A stretch of DNA of 64,000 bases from Oscarella lobularis (Eukaryota > Porifera > Homoscleromorpha > Homosclerophorida > Oscarellidae). Under the pieces are notes generated by a model, which was given only the letters and a program-made list of their open reading frames with translations, had not been told where the DNA came from and ran no database searches. Within the stretch, counting starts at the first letter, position 1; each line of letters starts with the position of its first letter. Below are positions 41,085-51,639 of this stretch, piece by piece. The DNA lies in the NCBI RefSeq assembly GCF_947507565.1, contig NC_089179.1, positions 2,497,747 through 2,561,746 on the forward strand, given 5' to 3'. The position numbers were made by a program, and so were the translations under genes.

Positions 41085-42186
41085 TTGTTACTATGGACGC
41101 CATGTGCAATTAATTACGTATCGTCAAATTTGACTTTTGCGCGTGCTGGCTATTAGGGCAGCTCTGTGTCATGCGGCCTAAAAGAGTGAATAATTTGTAA
41201 TTGGGCGTTGAGCGTTTTTGCACCATTTTGATTTTGATCACTTGCCTCAATAAGTGCCTTCATTTGTGCTCTCTTTCCTTTCCTTTTCAAGCGCTTGACA
41301 GAACCAGATTGCTACAATTTTAGAAGGGCTTACTGCACTTCACGACATTTAACTGTATCATTCTGTAATTCTATTAATTCATACCAATTCTACGAAAATA
41401 GTTCTACTGAAATGGTTGGTGCTTCTCCGTTACTGTATACGCTGGCATCCCTCTTTTACAGATGATGACTTTTTCAAGTTATATAAGTATTTCAGTGAAG
41501 AAAGAAGACAGGATATTCTCCTTTCCATCCCAGGCATCTGCAGCAGCAGCAGCAAACAATATTCTTATTCTTCCATATCGTTCTAGACTTTGAATTGGGA
41601 CGTAGTTGTAATCGCCACTTGGGCAAGATAATTTGACGCAGAGTTCTGGAATCTCGTTTATACGCCAAAAAAATTTGCAACTAAAGTTTTTTGCGGTTTT
41701 GCGTAAGTTAGATCTGTGCTTTAGTTCTCCGATTAGCCAAATATCTTGGTATTTCAAGCTGAGATCAAACTCAAACTTTAAGAAATGCGTCTCGTTTAGC
41801 TTTTGAGTATCGTATCGATGATAAAACACTCGAAAAGAAGTCGTCAAAATGACAAAACTTGGATTTTATTGACGCTTTCAGTCGGCATCTGCTTTTAGCT
41901 GTACACCATGCGTCGAAAATCTAGTAATCGTACGTGATACGTTTCACCAGAAAGCAAACTGTCATAATCATAAATTTTTTTTTTCTTAGCCAAATAATTC
42001 CCGTTGCAAAGATTTAGGACGAATTTATAGAATTGCTGTTCGTATCTTATATATAAACTGTATTGCGGCCGTCACTCATGATTCGAAATCTTTTGTCTCC
42101 TAATCGGAACTTCGAGTAGTATTGGCCTAGTATGAAGAATGGGATCGCCAACTCGACGACGAAATTTGGCGACAGCCCAGCAGACA
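41085..42186. other. one unrecognised open frame on the minus strand
   Basis: The 122-codon frame 41847-41479 reads FEFDLSLKYQDIWLIGELKH, CKFFWRINEIPELCVKLSCP and an Ala run (AAAAAD from a CTG tract). Nothing is recognised, and coding status is open. The rest is AT-rich with no signal. Confidence 0.3.
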
Positions 42187-42391
42187 CTGTTTAAGACGCC
42201 GCGTGTAGTGAATCCAGATAGCGTGCGTTGGATGTGATGCCCTCCCCATTATAAATGTGAGTGCATGTCAGAGAAAAGATCAGTCTCCGATTGGTGAACC
42301 CCTGGTCAGCTAATGGTATCCTAACCTGCGTGTCCACTGCCGCGGTGTTGTGCGTAAAGATAGTGTGTATATGAGAACCCCGGTGCGTAAC
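42187..42391 (+). repeat. candidate gypsy 5' LTR
   Basis: The segment starts TGTTTAAGACG and ends CGGTGCGTAACA, followed at once by AGTGGTGGAGAATCCGGG, a plausible primer-binding site, and then by a leader and gag. TATAAA occurs at about 42251. No 3' copy is in the window. Confidence 0.35.
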
Positions 42392-42899
42392 AAGTGGTGG
42401 AGAATCCGGGTAAAGGCATACAACTCGAGGCCTGGTACCATCTCGACGTGCCTTAGAAAAAGAGTGTGCGCACCGGTACCGGAGTGAAAGTAAAAATCCC
42501 GTCGGGACGTCTGGTCGACGAACTATCCCGTCGGGACGTCTGGCCAACGTCGTACGTGCCGGGATCGCTCGAATGACTGAGGACGGCCCGTGTGGAGGAC
42601 ACCGTAGCGGGGTAGGTGGGAGTTCGATCCTCCCTATATGGCAGTCAGAGTAGAAGACCCTCCACTATCAGAGGGTGTGTGAAAAGAGTTTGTTTGTCCG
42701 ACTCTGGGCAGGTGCTAAAAGCTGTCTACGTGGGGTTCACACGCGAATGGGAGAAGCTGCGTCTGGTAGGCGGAGACCGAAGACAAAGGGGACCAGATAA
42801 GATGGACGTGTTTGTGGTCGAGAGAGTCCATAACACACGTCTGCCTAAGGCACTAGGTTCATTCGAGGACGAGAAGTTACTTGAGAAGGACGACTTATG

Positions 42900-43920
42900 A
42901 GACAAAGAAGACAACGGTCTGCAGCCATCCCGCCGCCTGGGGGACAGCAACAGCAACAGCAACAGCAACAACAACAGCCACCACCACCGCCACAGCCACA
43001 GCAGCAGCCACAGCAGCAACAACAGCTACTCCCGCAACCAGCACGACCCTCGGCTATACATCGGGAGATTAAAACGTTCTACGGAGGCGCCGCTGACGAG
43101 GTAGAATTGTGATTTTTGCATCTAGAACATTTAGCGGCACTCCTGCGATGGGATAAAAAGACGAAACTACCTGAGGCCATTGCAGCGTTGGGCTCCGGAG
43201 TGAGGCGCGAATACGCGGCGTTTGAGGCAATAACGCGACCAGCACGCGTCGGTTGGGCGGAGTTCGAGCGACACATGAGGACGACTTACGGACCGAAGCG
43301 ACCCGTCAGCTTCTGGACGAAACGTTTGATGAACATCAAGCACGCGGCGCAAGAGGTTACTCGCTTCCGACTCATGTCGACGAGTCTCGTTCAAGCCGAA
43401 CAAGTTCCAGCAAACGACGGGCATGTTTCTCAGCGCATGCTGGTTGTGTGGTTCAAGCATGGAATGCGAGCCGAGTTTCAACCCGACACGATACGCGAGG
43501 ATCCAATTACCCTAACCGATGCGTACCGGGCCGAGGCCATCTGGAGAGCCGTTCTCAAGAGACAGCACCCGCTGGGGGAGGTTTACGTCTCCCATCCCGC
43601 AGCGATAGCCAAGAACGACGGGAGACCAGAAGGACGGATGAAGAGACTAATCAACCTGGGATGGCGGCGCAGCTCAAGCAACTCGCTGCCGAAGTACAGC
43701 GACTTTTCCAAATCGTACAGGAAAGCAAGCGACTGTCTTTGGCAACGAGGGAAGTGCAGCAAAGTCTTTCGAAGAGGTGGCGACGTGATGACACCCCTTT
43801 TCAATGGCCACGCCCTACGGAACTGTCGGGCTTACTTCCAAGGGAATTGCAGAAACTGTGGGCGATGGGACCACAAACCCTCGCCAAAACAATCCGGCCT
43901 GGAGTTAATGCCGTGTAGGC
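42900..43920 (+). pseudogene. Ty3/gypsy Gag with polyglutamine tract, frameshifted
   Basis: A frame from 42897 has a Gln/Pro run from CAG/CAA repeats (42948-43035) and IHREIKTFYGGAADEVEL, then TGA at 43110-43112. The same frame continues as a capsid (LEHLAALLRWDKKTKLPEAI, WAEFERHMRTTYGPKRPVSF). A shift near 43650 moves the coding to another frame (QLKQLAAEVQRLFQIVQESK), and it returns near 43800 to a decayed zinc knuckle (CRNCGRWDHKPS). Between the LTR candidate and gag is a tRNA T-arm-like hairpin (GGGAGTTCGATCCTCCC, 42618-42634). No pol follows. Confidence 0.6.
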
Positions 43921-44017
43921 TAAGAATGACAATCCTTTTGCTGAATTTGGCCGCTCTTACTTACCAACGTATCCCGTGCTCAAGCTTCAGTTTTGGCAAC
44001 AGGCCCTTCTCCGTTTT

Positions 44018-44570
44018 TCATTTCTTGCTTGATGCTCTTGCCCTCTTCCACTCGCTAGTGTTATTCATATCCATGCTCCAGAAAGCTGCCAACGAATGCT
44101 TTCCACCTGGCGTCTTTAAGACCTCCAGTACGCGAGCAAAAGCTTTTGAGCACAGACATGGTGTTCTGCGATATGTGGCAGCGAAATGAGTCCCAGACGA
44201 GGAGTCTAGGACCGAATGACACAGAGCCAATAACGCAGCGCAAAAAGTCTTCGGTGAGGAAATTGTCCATCGAAACTTTTCCCGCCCATGACAAAAAAAG
44301 ACTTTAAGATAACTTTTCGGCAATTGCTGAAATACGTCTCTTGCGATTGATGAGTACATACTGTTTGCACTTACTGCCATGCGCCTCCGCGCAGAGCATC
44401 ACTGTAATGCGCACCTTTTCGTGCCCGAGCGTCGGAAACCTGACATCTTTGGCACCACTTATCTCAATGCATCTATTTGCCGATACGCTCGAGCCATACG
44501 GACGTTTCGTCACAATAAAAGATGTTTCCTCATTCGTATTTCATTTCTTCGCGCAGCTTTCTTACAAACA
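44018..44570 (-). pseudogene. pogo-family transposase fragment
   Basis: Pieces of the DDE domain on the minus strand parallel the intact copy at 13404-14824: TLGHEKVRITVMLCAEAHGS, then in another frame DNFLTEDFLRCVIGSVSFGP and RLLVWDSFRCHISQNTM (catalytic Asp). At least one frameshift and loss of both ends make it dead. It abuts the second member of the FDL/VTKKG family. Confidence 0.65.
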
Positions 44571-44879
44571 TGATAAAGCTGACAATTTTTTCAATCGAGT
44601 TAGAAGGAGGACGCTGGCAGGTTGTCGCAGTGGCACGCAAAGTCAAATTTGGAGGGTGTATGTCACCCCTGATCGATCGTGACATAAACCGAAAACGCGT
44701 CCTTGATAGCAGACGATCTTTTCCATCGATGCGAAAATGTTTTTGAGCAGATTCGGCAAAGAAAAGCAAGGGATTTGCGGTGGTAGTCCAATGCAGACAT
44801 TTAAATCTGAACGCGTGCAAGAAGAAAACCCGTATGTGGAGGCATTCGTGGTGCAGAGCTTGATCTCTGGTGGAGCGGG

Positions 44880-45261
44880 CTATAAAATGAGGGGATCCTT
44901 CTTGATCCTTCTTGAGCCTTCTTGAGCCTCGGCGGCCGAAGGGGTAGCGGCGGCGGATGAGGAAGCGTCGACGTCGTCCGGCTTGAAAAAAGGAATCGCT
45001 TCCGGCTTCATTTCGTTCCTCGCTGCTTTCACGCACATCATGACCACCTAATGACGACTTAGTATTTAATTTTCTAAGGTCTTTCTCACTTACCAGGACG
45101 CATGTCGGCTGCTTTAGCCCGATCCTGACATTTTCTTTCGCAGCTTCTAATATAATGCCGCGGTTGCCTTTTTTCGTCACCTTTGCGCCATCGATTGCCG
45201 AGATATATCTGAAGAAAGCCTCGAGCTCCGTCTTTGTCAAATCAAAAACGTTGATGCTCAT
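44880..45261 (-). CDS. novel two-exon family (FDL/VTKKG protein), copy B
   Basis: Exon 1 (45261-45094, 56 codons) starts with ATG and reads INVFDLTKTELEAFFRYISA, AKVTKKGNRGIILEAAKEN, then a GTAAGT donor. A 46-bp intron ends in GTCATTAG. Exon 2 (45047-44880) reads VVMMCVKAARNEMKPEAIPF, an Asp/Ser/Ala-rich stretch and RRIKKDPLIL before TAG, giving 111 residues with no damage. Copy A (21902-22295) matches at NVFDL, VTKKG, AA, MMCVK, RNEM and P..PF, and its intron interrupts the same residue. Function is unknown; the alternating hydrophobic and basic pattern could be a small nucleic-acid-binding fold. A 12-bp TTCTTGAGCC(C/T)T-type repeat sits in the tail. Confidence 0.6.
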
Positions 45262-45789
45262 TTCTCGACCTCTGGCTTCTTTTTCTGCTTAAAATGTAGG
45301 CTTTTTGCCCACGTTGGTGTCAGCGAGAATTGTAGGAGAACTAGCGAACGGCTGCAATAATGGTCAGAGTTTCGATAGGAGTTCCGGCGCAATCGATAGT
45401 TTAGCTGTGCGATTGCAGGTAGTCTATTGGCTAAAGAGTGTGTCTGTACAGCAGTACAAAAAAGGAACCAAAATCGCTGTTTTCGTTACAAAACGGTGAG
45501 CTTTTTTGTCGAAACAGAAGAGCGGCATCCGGGAAATGTCTACGGCACATTTTCACTGTTCGATGCTACTGCGAAACCGGCGTGCGGTTTGGTGTACAAT
45601 GCGTTTTAACCTGTTCTTCCTGGGAGCAATTCTTTCCGATGTTCTCTGTTCTTAATGTACCTGAAGAACGCCTTTAAAGATTGAACGTATCATCCGTCAA
45701 CTAATCGAGGAAAGAAATCCCAGTGAAAGAAAATTTTTGTCGTGTTGTAATACCAGCTAGGCATAGGATTTGACTTTCCCGATGTTACG
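45262..45789. other. spacer with a possible divergent plus-strand gene
   Basis: Plus-strand frames read VSVQQYKKGTKIAVFVTKR (45305-45499) and TEERHPGNVYGTFSLFDATA (to 45609). They could be two exons of a small gene sharing a promoter with copy B, with a GTGAGC donor at 45496, but there is no homology to support it. Confidence 0.3.
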
Positions 45790-46062
45790 TTATGGGCTGC
45801 CCAACACATTTGAACAATATGCACAGCAATACGGAGCGTCGTGGCAAAGCGGTAATGGCGACGATCAATACGGAGCGTCGTGACGAAGCGGCGGAGAATA
45901 CGTTGGCGAATCGTCGCGCCGAAGCGGCGGAGATGGAAAATACGTTGTCGATTCGTCGCGCCGAAGCCACGAAGATCGATTAACAGTTGGCGATTCGACG
46001 AAGCGGCGGAGATCAAGGAAAGCCGTCAACTTAGAGCGGATATGGAGTCGGCGTCGCTGGAG
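45790..46062 (+). pseudogene. coiled-coil gene, part 5' of the P-element insertion
   Basis: Heptad-like repeats from a 51-bp DNA repeat: NTERRDEAAENTLANRRAEA, then MENTLSIRRAEATKID. A TAA and a frame change at ~45980 follow, then EIKESRQLRADMESASLEVA up to 46062. The frame is resumed at 51304 after the P-like element. The style resembles the coiled-coil tails of Myb/SANT-like host or transposon proteins; no DNA-binding domain is visible here. Confidence 0.45.
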
Positions 46063-46127
46063 GTAGCCTCGGAGTCCCAGCCCTTTTCTCGCGTGCTTTA
46101 GGGTGGGCGTGCCGGGCGCGAGAGAAG

Positions 46128-46559
46128 GTCTGGGCACGCTTCTCATGTAGGCCTGTCCCTTTGATCTCAAATTTGATTACGTTGCGCCCGCCTCTCACCA
46201 CCGAAGCTCGACTTCTACAGAATGTGCGGGGATTCGTATCGATCTTCGATCGATCGGTAGTCCGATCGATCTCCATCGATCGGTGTCCCGATCGATATCG
46301 ATCTTCGATTCATCGTTAGTCCGATCGATCGGTAGTCCGATCAATCTCCATCGATCCTTGTCCCGATCGATATCGATCGAAGATCGATCGGTAGATAGAT
46401 CTCCATCGATCGGTAGACTACGGGACGGTATGAAACCCAGATAGCCGTAATTCGTTTTGTACTCGCCGATGATAGGGCACCCCCCGAATCGGGTTCTCGT
46501 TCTCTTATTGGTCAATTAAGATCAAAGGAACAGGCCTAAGTGAGAAGCGTGCCCAGACC
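46128..46559. mobile_element. foldback element inserted in the P-element left end
   Basis: GGTCTGGGCACGCTTCTCA at 46128-46146 is the inverse of 46541-46559, and pairing continues to about 44 bp (TAGGCCTGT.CCTTTGATCT). The right end of the P element lacks this segment, so it is an insertion. The interior (46236-46425) is ATCGATC-type low-complexity sequence in imperfect ~75-bp repeats, itself rich in palindromes. It has no open gene. Confidence 0.7.
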
Positions 46560-47630
46560 AGAGATTAAAGAGAGAGAGAGATTAGAAGCTCCCGTAATCA
46601 CGTGACCTTAAGCTTGACCCCAGGTATGTTCCCAGTTACAAACAGAACTCCCGGATGCTATATCCAAATTCGACAGGACGGCCAATTTCAAATTCAAATT
46701 TTTCTTATTTTAAGGACATTAGTACGTATAAAAACGTGTTCTGTCAGTCAAACTTTTTTTGGAGTAAGATTTAGCCACGTTTTCTTTGATTTTTGCTCAT
46801 TCTAAGTGAGGGCCGAGGTAACTTTAAAGCATCTGTTCCTAGTTCCATATTCTTTGTTCATACTCGCGTGGTGGTCATTTTACTATACGGTTACGGAGCG
46901 ATTTAGAGCGTTGGTCGTGCGTAGACACCGTTTCGAGGCGTTTTTCGGAAAGCCAGATGCCCGTACTGTGAGGCAGGTATCATCGGAGCTACAGCCATTC
47001 CCAAGTGGAGACCAAGTAAGTCTTATAGCAGAGGGTTAGCTGTATGCGCTTACAAAGCTAGATTTCCAATAGCAACTTCTGTCTACCTGGGATTTTCGCT
47101 CACGTGTCGAAGTCACAAAAAAGACTTAGCTACATAGCCGAGCGGCCTGATGGGATTTTTCTCAAAGCGAAGGTCGCGTCTTTATCGCCAAAAAGGCCGT
47201 GCTAAGAAGAAGAAGGAAGAGAGTGAGCCGTTTTCGGCCACGGAAGCATTATCCGGGTACGTCAGTGCATCCCCGCGAGAATAGGCCAACGATGATGCGC
47301 ATTTTATACCTTAGAACACGGCCAGCTTGCTGGAATTCTATAGAAGATCAAAATCAGCTTTACTTTTCTAGGATAGCGATCAACAGTTGTCATTGCCTGG
47401 GAGATGAAGGCGCTGCTCCAGGCTTCACTCCCACATCAATTACGCGCAACTTTGTGTTGGCGATGAAGGTTTGAAGGATCTCTACGTTCGAGGACATAGA
47501 GTCTCAGTAACGAGCTGCCGAGCTCTGGATGTAGCTTCGATTAAACTGAGTTGCTCCAAAAAAACAGTATTGAAGCTTTCCAGAAGCATCTGGAAAGCCT
47601 CAAAATATACGAAGGGATTCACAACAAATC

Positions 47631-47819
47631 TACCGTAGTTTCACAAATTTTCGTTTTACATTAATTTTCGTACAACGTGCAGTGTACGAAAATAAAGCTG
47701 TACCAAAAGGAAAAAATACGTTTAATATATGTCGTAAAAGGAGCAGTGTACGAAAATAAAGCTGTACAAAATATTACAAAACGAAATATTTCAAGGCGAA
47801 AATTTGTGAAACTACGGTA
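47631..47819. mobile_element. 189-bp MITE with 23-bp inverted ends
   Basis: TACCGTAGTTTCACAAATTT at the left and its inverse at the right end at TA dinucleotides, as for mariner-type MITEs. Inside, GTGTACGAAAATAAAGCTGT occurs twice. It lies 9 bp before the P transposase start. Confidence 0.75.
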
Positions 47820-47827
47820 TTGTCGAA

Positions 47828-50139
47828 ATGTGCAAGAGTAGGAGGCAACTCCTTCGTGCAGCTAATGGCAAGCCACTCGCCCGTCTCGACGAACATTCGC
47901 CATTCCATGTCCAGAAAAAGCAAGTGTTAGCTGCTATCAGGGACCACAGTTGCCAAATGTTAATCAAAGGAACAAGGAGACGCTGCTGTCTTCCGTGCAC
48001 GTCACAGCGACGTCGTCTTTTGGGCTTGCTTAGGCAAAGCAAAAGGAAGACAGTAATTTCTCCCAGCAGGTTCACAACACACGCTCACTTAACGACTCCT
48101 CAGAAGAATAAGAAACTGCAGACGCTGATTGCATGGCAAAAGGTCTTTCGGAGAAAGATTTCTCGAATGAAAAAGAAAATTATTAAGTCAACGAAAGAAA
48201 GAGGAATAAACGTTTGTCCGAGTCTAGACGGAGATTTGAGGGCCATTATGGCAGAGAAGACGCCTGACGTATACAAGCAGTACTCATTTGGCACTTTCCG
48301 ACGTCTTTTCTGGGATGAGCAGCGCAAGGCATCCACAGTCAAATCTGCTAGTGGAATGAGATGGCATCCGGTCATGATTCGATGGGCACTGAACTTGAAG
48401 ATGCTTTCGTCTTCAGCTTATCACGCTCTGCGAACGTCTGGATTTGTAAAATTGCCATCTGAACGAACTTTGCGTGACTACACACATTTTTTCCATCAGA
48501 AAACGGGGTTCCAAAAAGAAGTGAATGATATGCTTGTGGCCGAAGCAGGAATCGCCACTTCGTCCGAGGGTGGTAAACTGGTTACCATTGTATTTGACGA
48601 GATGCGTATTCGAGAGGACCTTGTGTTTAACAAGAACACGCAGGAGATAGTCGGTTTCGTGGAGTTGGACAAGGTTGGGAAGGACAGCAGGGCTATTAAG
48701 AAATCCACAAAGCAGGAAAAGCTGAACGATATCGCAACACACGTCTTGGTCTTGATGGTTCGAAGTTTTCTGACAAGTTTGCGTTTTTCCTTTGCATATT
48801 TGCGACAGACGGGGTAAAGTCGGAAGATCTTCTTTCGATAGTGTGGGAAGCAGTAGAGATTTTAGAAGCACTAGGGTTCGCGGTTGTTGCTATCGGCTGC
48901 GACGGGGCAAGCCCAAATCGGAAATTTTTTCGATCTCACGAGCAGATGATGATTGCAGCTGGATACGAAACGGATGTCGTTTACCGAGCCGTCAACCCCT
49001 ACAGTATAACACAACGAATGATTTACTTTGTATCCGACGTGCCCCACCTAATTAAAACAACGAGGAATTGCTGGGCACAATCGTTTGCAAACGGAAGCAC
49101 TCGCTCTCTGACAGTAAGAACGCATTGCTTCTTTTGGTGTTTTACCCAGTTTTACCCAGTTTCTTCAGATAAACGGCAAATGCATTAGCTGGAAACATTT
49201 GGTTGAACTTTACCAGCGGTGTCAAGAAACGTCAGATGCTGCCAGCCTGACCCTCCTTTGCAAATTAAAGCTAGAACACATTCACTTGACGTCTTATTCA
49301 AAAATGAGGGTTGACCTCGCGGCTCAGGTGAATTTCTCACCAAGCCGTTTACATTTCAGCCTTTACCCTGCTTGCATTTGCTTTCCATTAGGTTCTAAGC
49401 AGGTCAGTGGCCAATGGACTTGAGCACTACGGCATTCCAGGATCAGAAGAGACAGCTAAATTTTGTCGAACATTTGACAAGGCGTTTGACTGTCTAAACG
49501 TTCGACATCTACGAAACCCTGAGCCTAACTGTCGCGGATACACTTCTGCTAATGATGAACGATTGCAGGTACAGTCCCGCCTTCAATAAAACATATCTAT
49601 AATTTAATTGTGTTTACCTGATTAACAAGTGGTTGGAGACTGAATTTCTTGAATACCTTCATTATTGGGAGAAATGGGTAGCAGAGCAAGCAAACCTGTC
49701 AAAGAGTGACCGAAATCGTTTATGTTTAAGTCAGGAAACTCTTACTGGATGGAAGATGACAGGTAGAATTCGTATAATATCTCAGAACCCAAAATAATTC
49801 ATATTTGCAGTTAAATCATTTGTCGAATTGACGCGTTCTGTGCTAAGTGAACCCTGGGCTCAAGGTGACTTTATTCTAAGCGAACACCTCAGCCAGGATC
49901 CGCTGGAAGGACACTTTGGCCGTCAGCGCTCCCGCGGAGGACGCTCTGACAACCAAACGGTAGCAGAATGTCTTAAGAATGTGCAATCCTTGAGACTGCA
50001 AGGATCTATTAGTCAGTTGCCCACACGAGGTAACTCCAGTCGTAAGGGACTTCGATTTCCCGTGCAAATTGTAGATGACACCCCATTGCCTAAACGATCT
50101 CGAGATCGCAGCATTATAAAGGGAATTACACAATTATAA
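47828..50139 (+). CDS. P-element-type transposase, five exons
   Basis: Exons are about 47828-49113, 49169-49327, 49392-49568, 49630-49762 and 49811-50139, with short GT-AG introns. It starts with a Lys/Arg-rich region and coiled coil (LIAWQKVFRRKISRMKKKI), then the P-type helix-turn-helix (MIRWALNLKMLSSSAYHALR, LPSERTLRDYTHFF). The RNase-H-like core has IVFDEMRIREDLVFNKNTQE (Asp), AIGCDGASPNRKFF (Asp) and VSDVPHLIKTTRNCW. The C-terminal block LSQDPLEGHFGRQRSRGGRS contains the last acidic residue. One frameshift lies near 48755. The THAP finger found in THAP9-like relatives is not seen upstream. Otherwise it looks close to intact. Confidence 0.8.
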
Positions 50140-50154
50140 TTATATTACGGGAAA

Positions 50155-51181
50155 TTATTTGTCCAACGACTTGTACATTTTCTGCAAATTTTTTCGAAGA
50201 CCACGCTTTTTTCTAACATGTGCTTCTCGAGCTCTTTTAAACTGCTCCATCCACGCCGAAGCCATAGAAAAACCTCTCATAGTCACCCAGAGTGCCACAA
50301 TATCTTGCAGCAGAACGCTTCTGTCTGCTTCCTCGGTGATGGGCTGAGCGATAGCACTCCAATGAGTAGCGACTTCTGAGCTTTCCATCACGGACATGAT
50401 AACATCTATTGATTCGTTACATTCCAGCAGCTTTTTGGGTAAAACAGTTCTCGTGACCCGTTCAATGAAAAAGCTTATAGCAGGTGTCACTTATTTTAAA
50501 AAGGCCGCCGCGATCAACCTTAGAAATCCATCGTGTACTGTAGGAGAAAAAATCTTCCTCGGTGCACGCGTAATCATGATCCCATTGTGGTAGTTCCTCC
50601 TCTTCGTTGGCAGATAAACTCTGAAGGCATTCTACAAACTGCCGATTTCTCACATTTAAAGACTTTCTATATTTTTTCAATAACTTGAACGGGACGTATC
50701 CAGAGGCATATCTGAGAGCATTCTCTTCGTCGCCACTTAGCACTTCAGCATGTTCGATTTGACTTTCTGCAACGGTCCCTTTTGTGTTGACGGCACTCTC
50801 AACAAGTAACCTTTCAAACAGCTTCCGATTGCAAATTTGAGCGAGAAGAGGGTCGTCAGAAGGCATTTCTAAGGAGTCGTAAAATGACTTCCACATTTTT
50901 GGCAGCTTTGTTATCCGCAAAGATAAAAAAGATAAATACGCTTTTTCTTTGAACGTCGAGAAAGACGCAGCACGCTCTTTCTCATGCGGAATGCAGACAG
51001 CCACTGCTTCGATCATAGATTTTCCGAAATCCTCCAAGATTTCTTTCGATGGCGTTTCGAGTATCCGTTTGGCATCTTCCTTTGCTCGGGTATAACGTGT
51101 CAGCGGCGTAGAAGCGATTTCTTCCGCCAAAATCTCCCTCATTACAACTAGGAACATACCTGGGGTCAAGCTTAAGGTCAC
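50155..51181 (-). CDS. P-element second protein, unknown function
   Basis: Starts within the right inverted repeat (ATG 51181, or MREILAEE at 51142) and runs to 50155, tail to tail with the transposase. Recognisable blocks are ILEDFGKSMIEAVAV, SLRITKLPKMWKSFYDSLEM, ENALRYASGYVPFKLLKKYR, FVECLQSLSANEEEE and WISKVDRGGLFKISDTCYKL. After a T5 run (~50481) the frame shifts by one base and continues IERVTRTVLPKKLLECNESI to a basic end (RKKRGLRKNLQKMYKSLDK). I recall similar proteins in invertebrates but cannot name the family. Its placement suggests an accessory role in transposition. Confidence 0.6.
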
Positions 51182-51303
51182 GTAATTACGGGAGCTTCCA
51201 ATCCCTCTCTCTCTTTAATCTCTGCCCAGACCTTCTCTCGCGCCCGGCACGCCCACCCTAAAGCACGCGAGAGAAGGTCTGGGACTCCGAGGCTACGCTG
51301 GAG

Positions 51304-51534
51304 GTAGCAATGGTGATTTCATGTTTTCCTATGAATTGTTGTATAAATTTTTTGTCTCATTCATAGATGCAATTAGCGGCGGAAAAAGCTAAGCGACGCG
51401 CTTCCGATCGAAAGGCGATGAAGAAATTTGTAACATCATGTCATTTTTGTGAATTCTTGGAGGGATTAGTTCACTTTATAGAATCAAGTCGCTCTCATTA
51501 TCAACGATTCGTCGATGAACGAAGAATCTTGTGA
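51304..51534 (+). pseudogene. coiled-coil gene, part 3' of the P-element insertion
   Basis: After the target duplication the interrupted exon finishes at a GTGATT donor (51313). A 54-bp intron ends in TTCATAG, and the last exon (51367-51534) reads MQLAAEKAKRRASDRKAMKK, then HFCEFLEGLVHFIESSRSHY and a stop. It continues the helical, charged style of 45790-46062. Confidence 0.5.
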
Positions 51535-51639
51535 AACTACAAAAAACTAACCTTATTTTGGAATCAGGAATACCTTTAGGAGCAACAGCAAACTTAAAAG
51601 ACCGCAAGCAAGATCGATGAAAGTAATACATTTTTTGAC

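Larger units (their letters stand above)
46063..51295. mobile_element. P-like DNA transposon with two convergent genes
   Basis: CGCTGGAG flanks both ends (46055-46062 and 51296-51303), the 8-bp duplication expected of P elements, within a 13-bp direct match. The ends GTAGCCTCGGAGTCCCAG and its inverse start inverted repeats that run (with the foldback at 46128-46559 removed) for over 150 bp, including the CCCAGACCTTCTCTCGCG hairpin and the CTTGACCCCAGGTATGTTCC block. It carries a P-type transposase (plus) and a second gene (minus). A foldback element and a small MITE have since inserted. Length is 5.2 kb with insertions. Confidence 0.8.

Noticed and set aside
42948-43035. PolyQ tract as a host transcription factor
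   Set aside because: It is continuous with a gypsy Gag capsid frame after an LTR-like segment.
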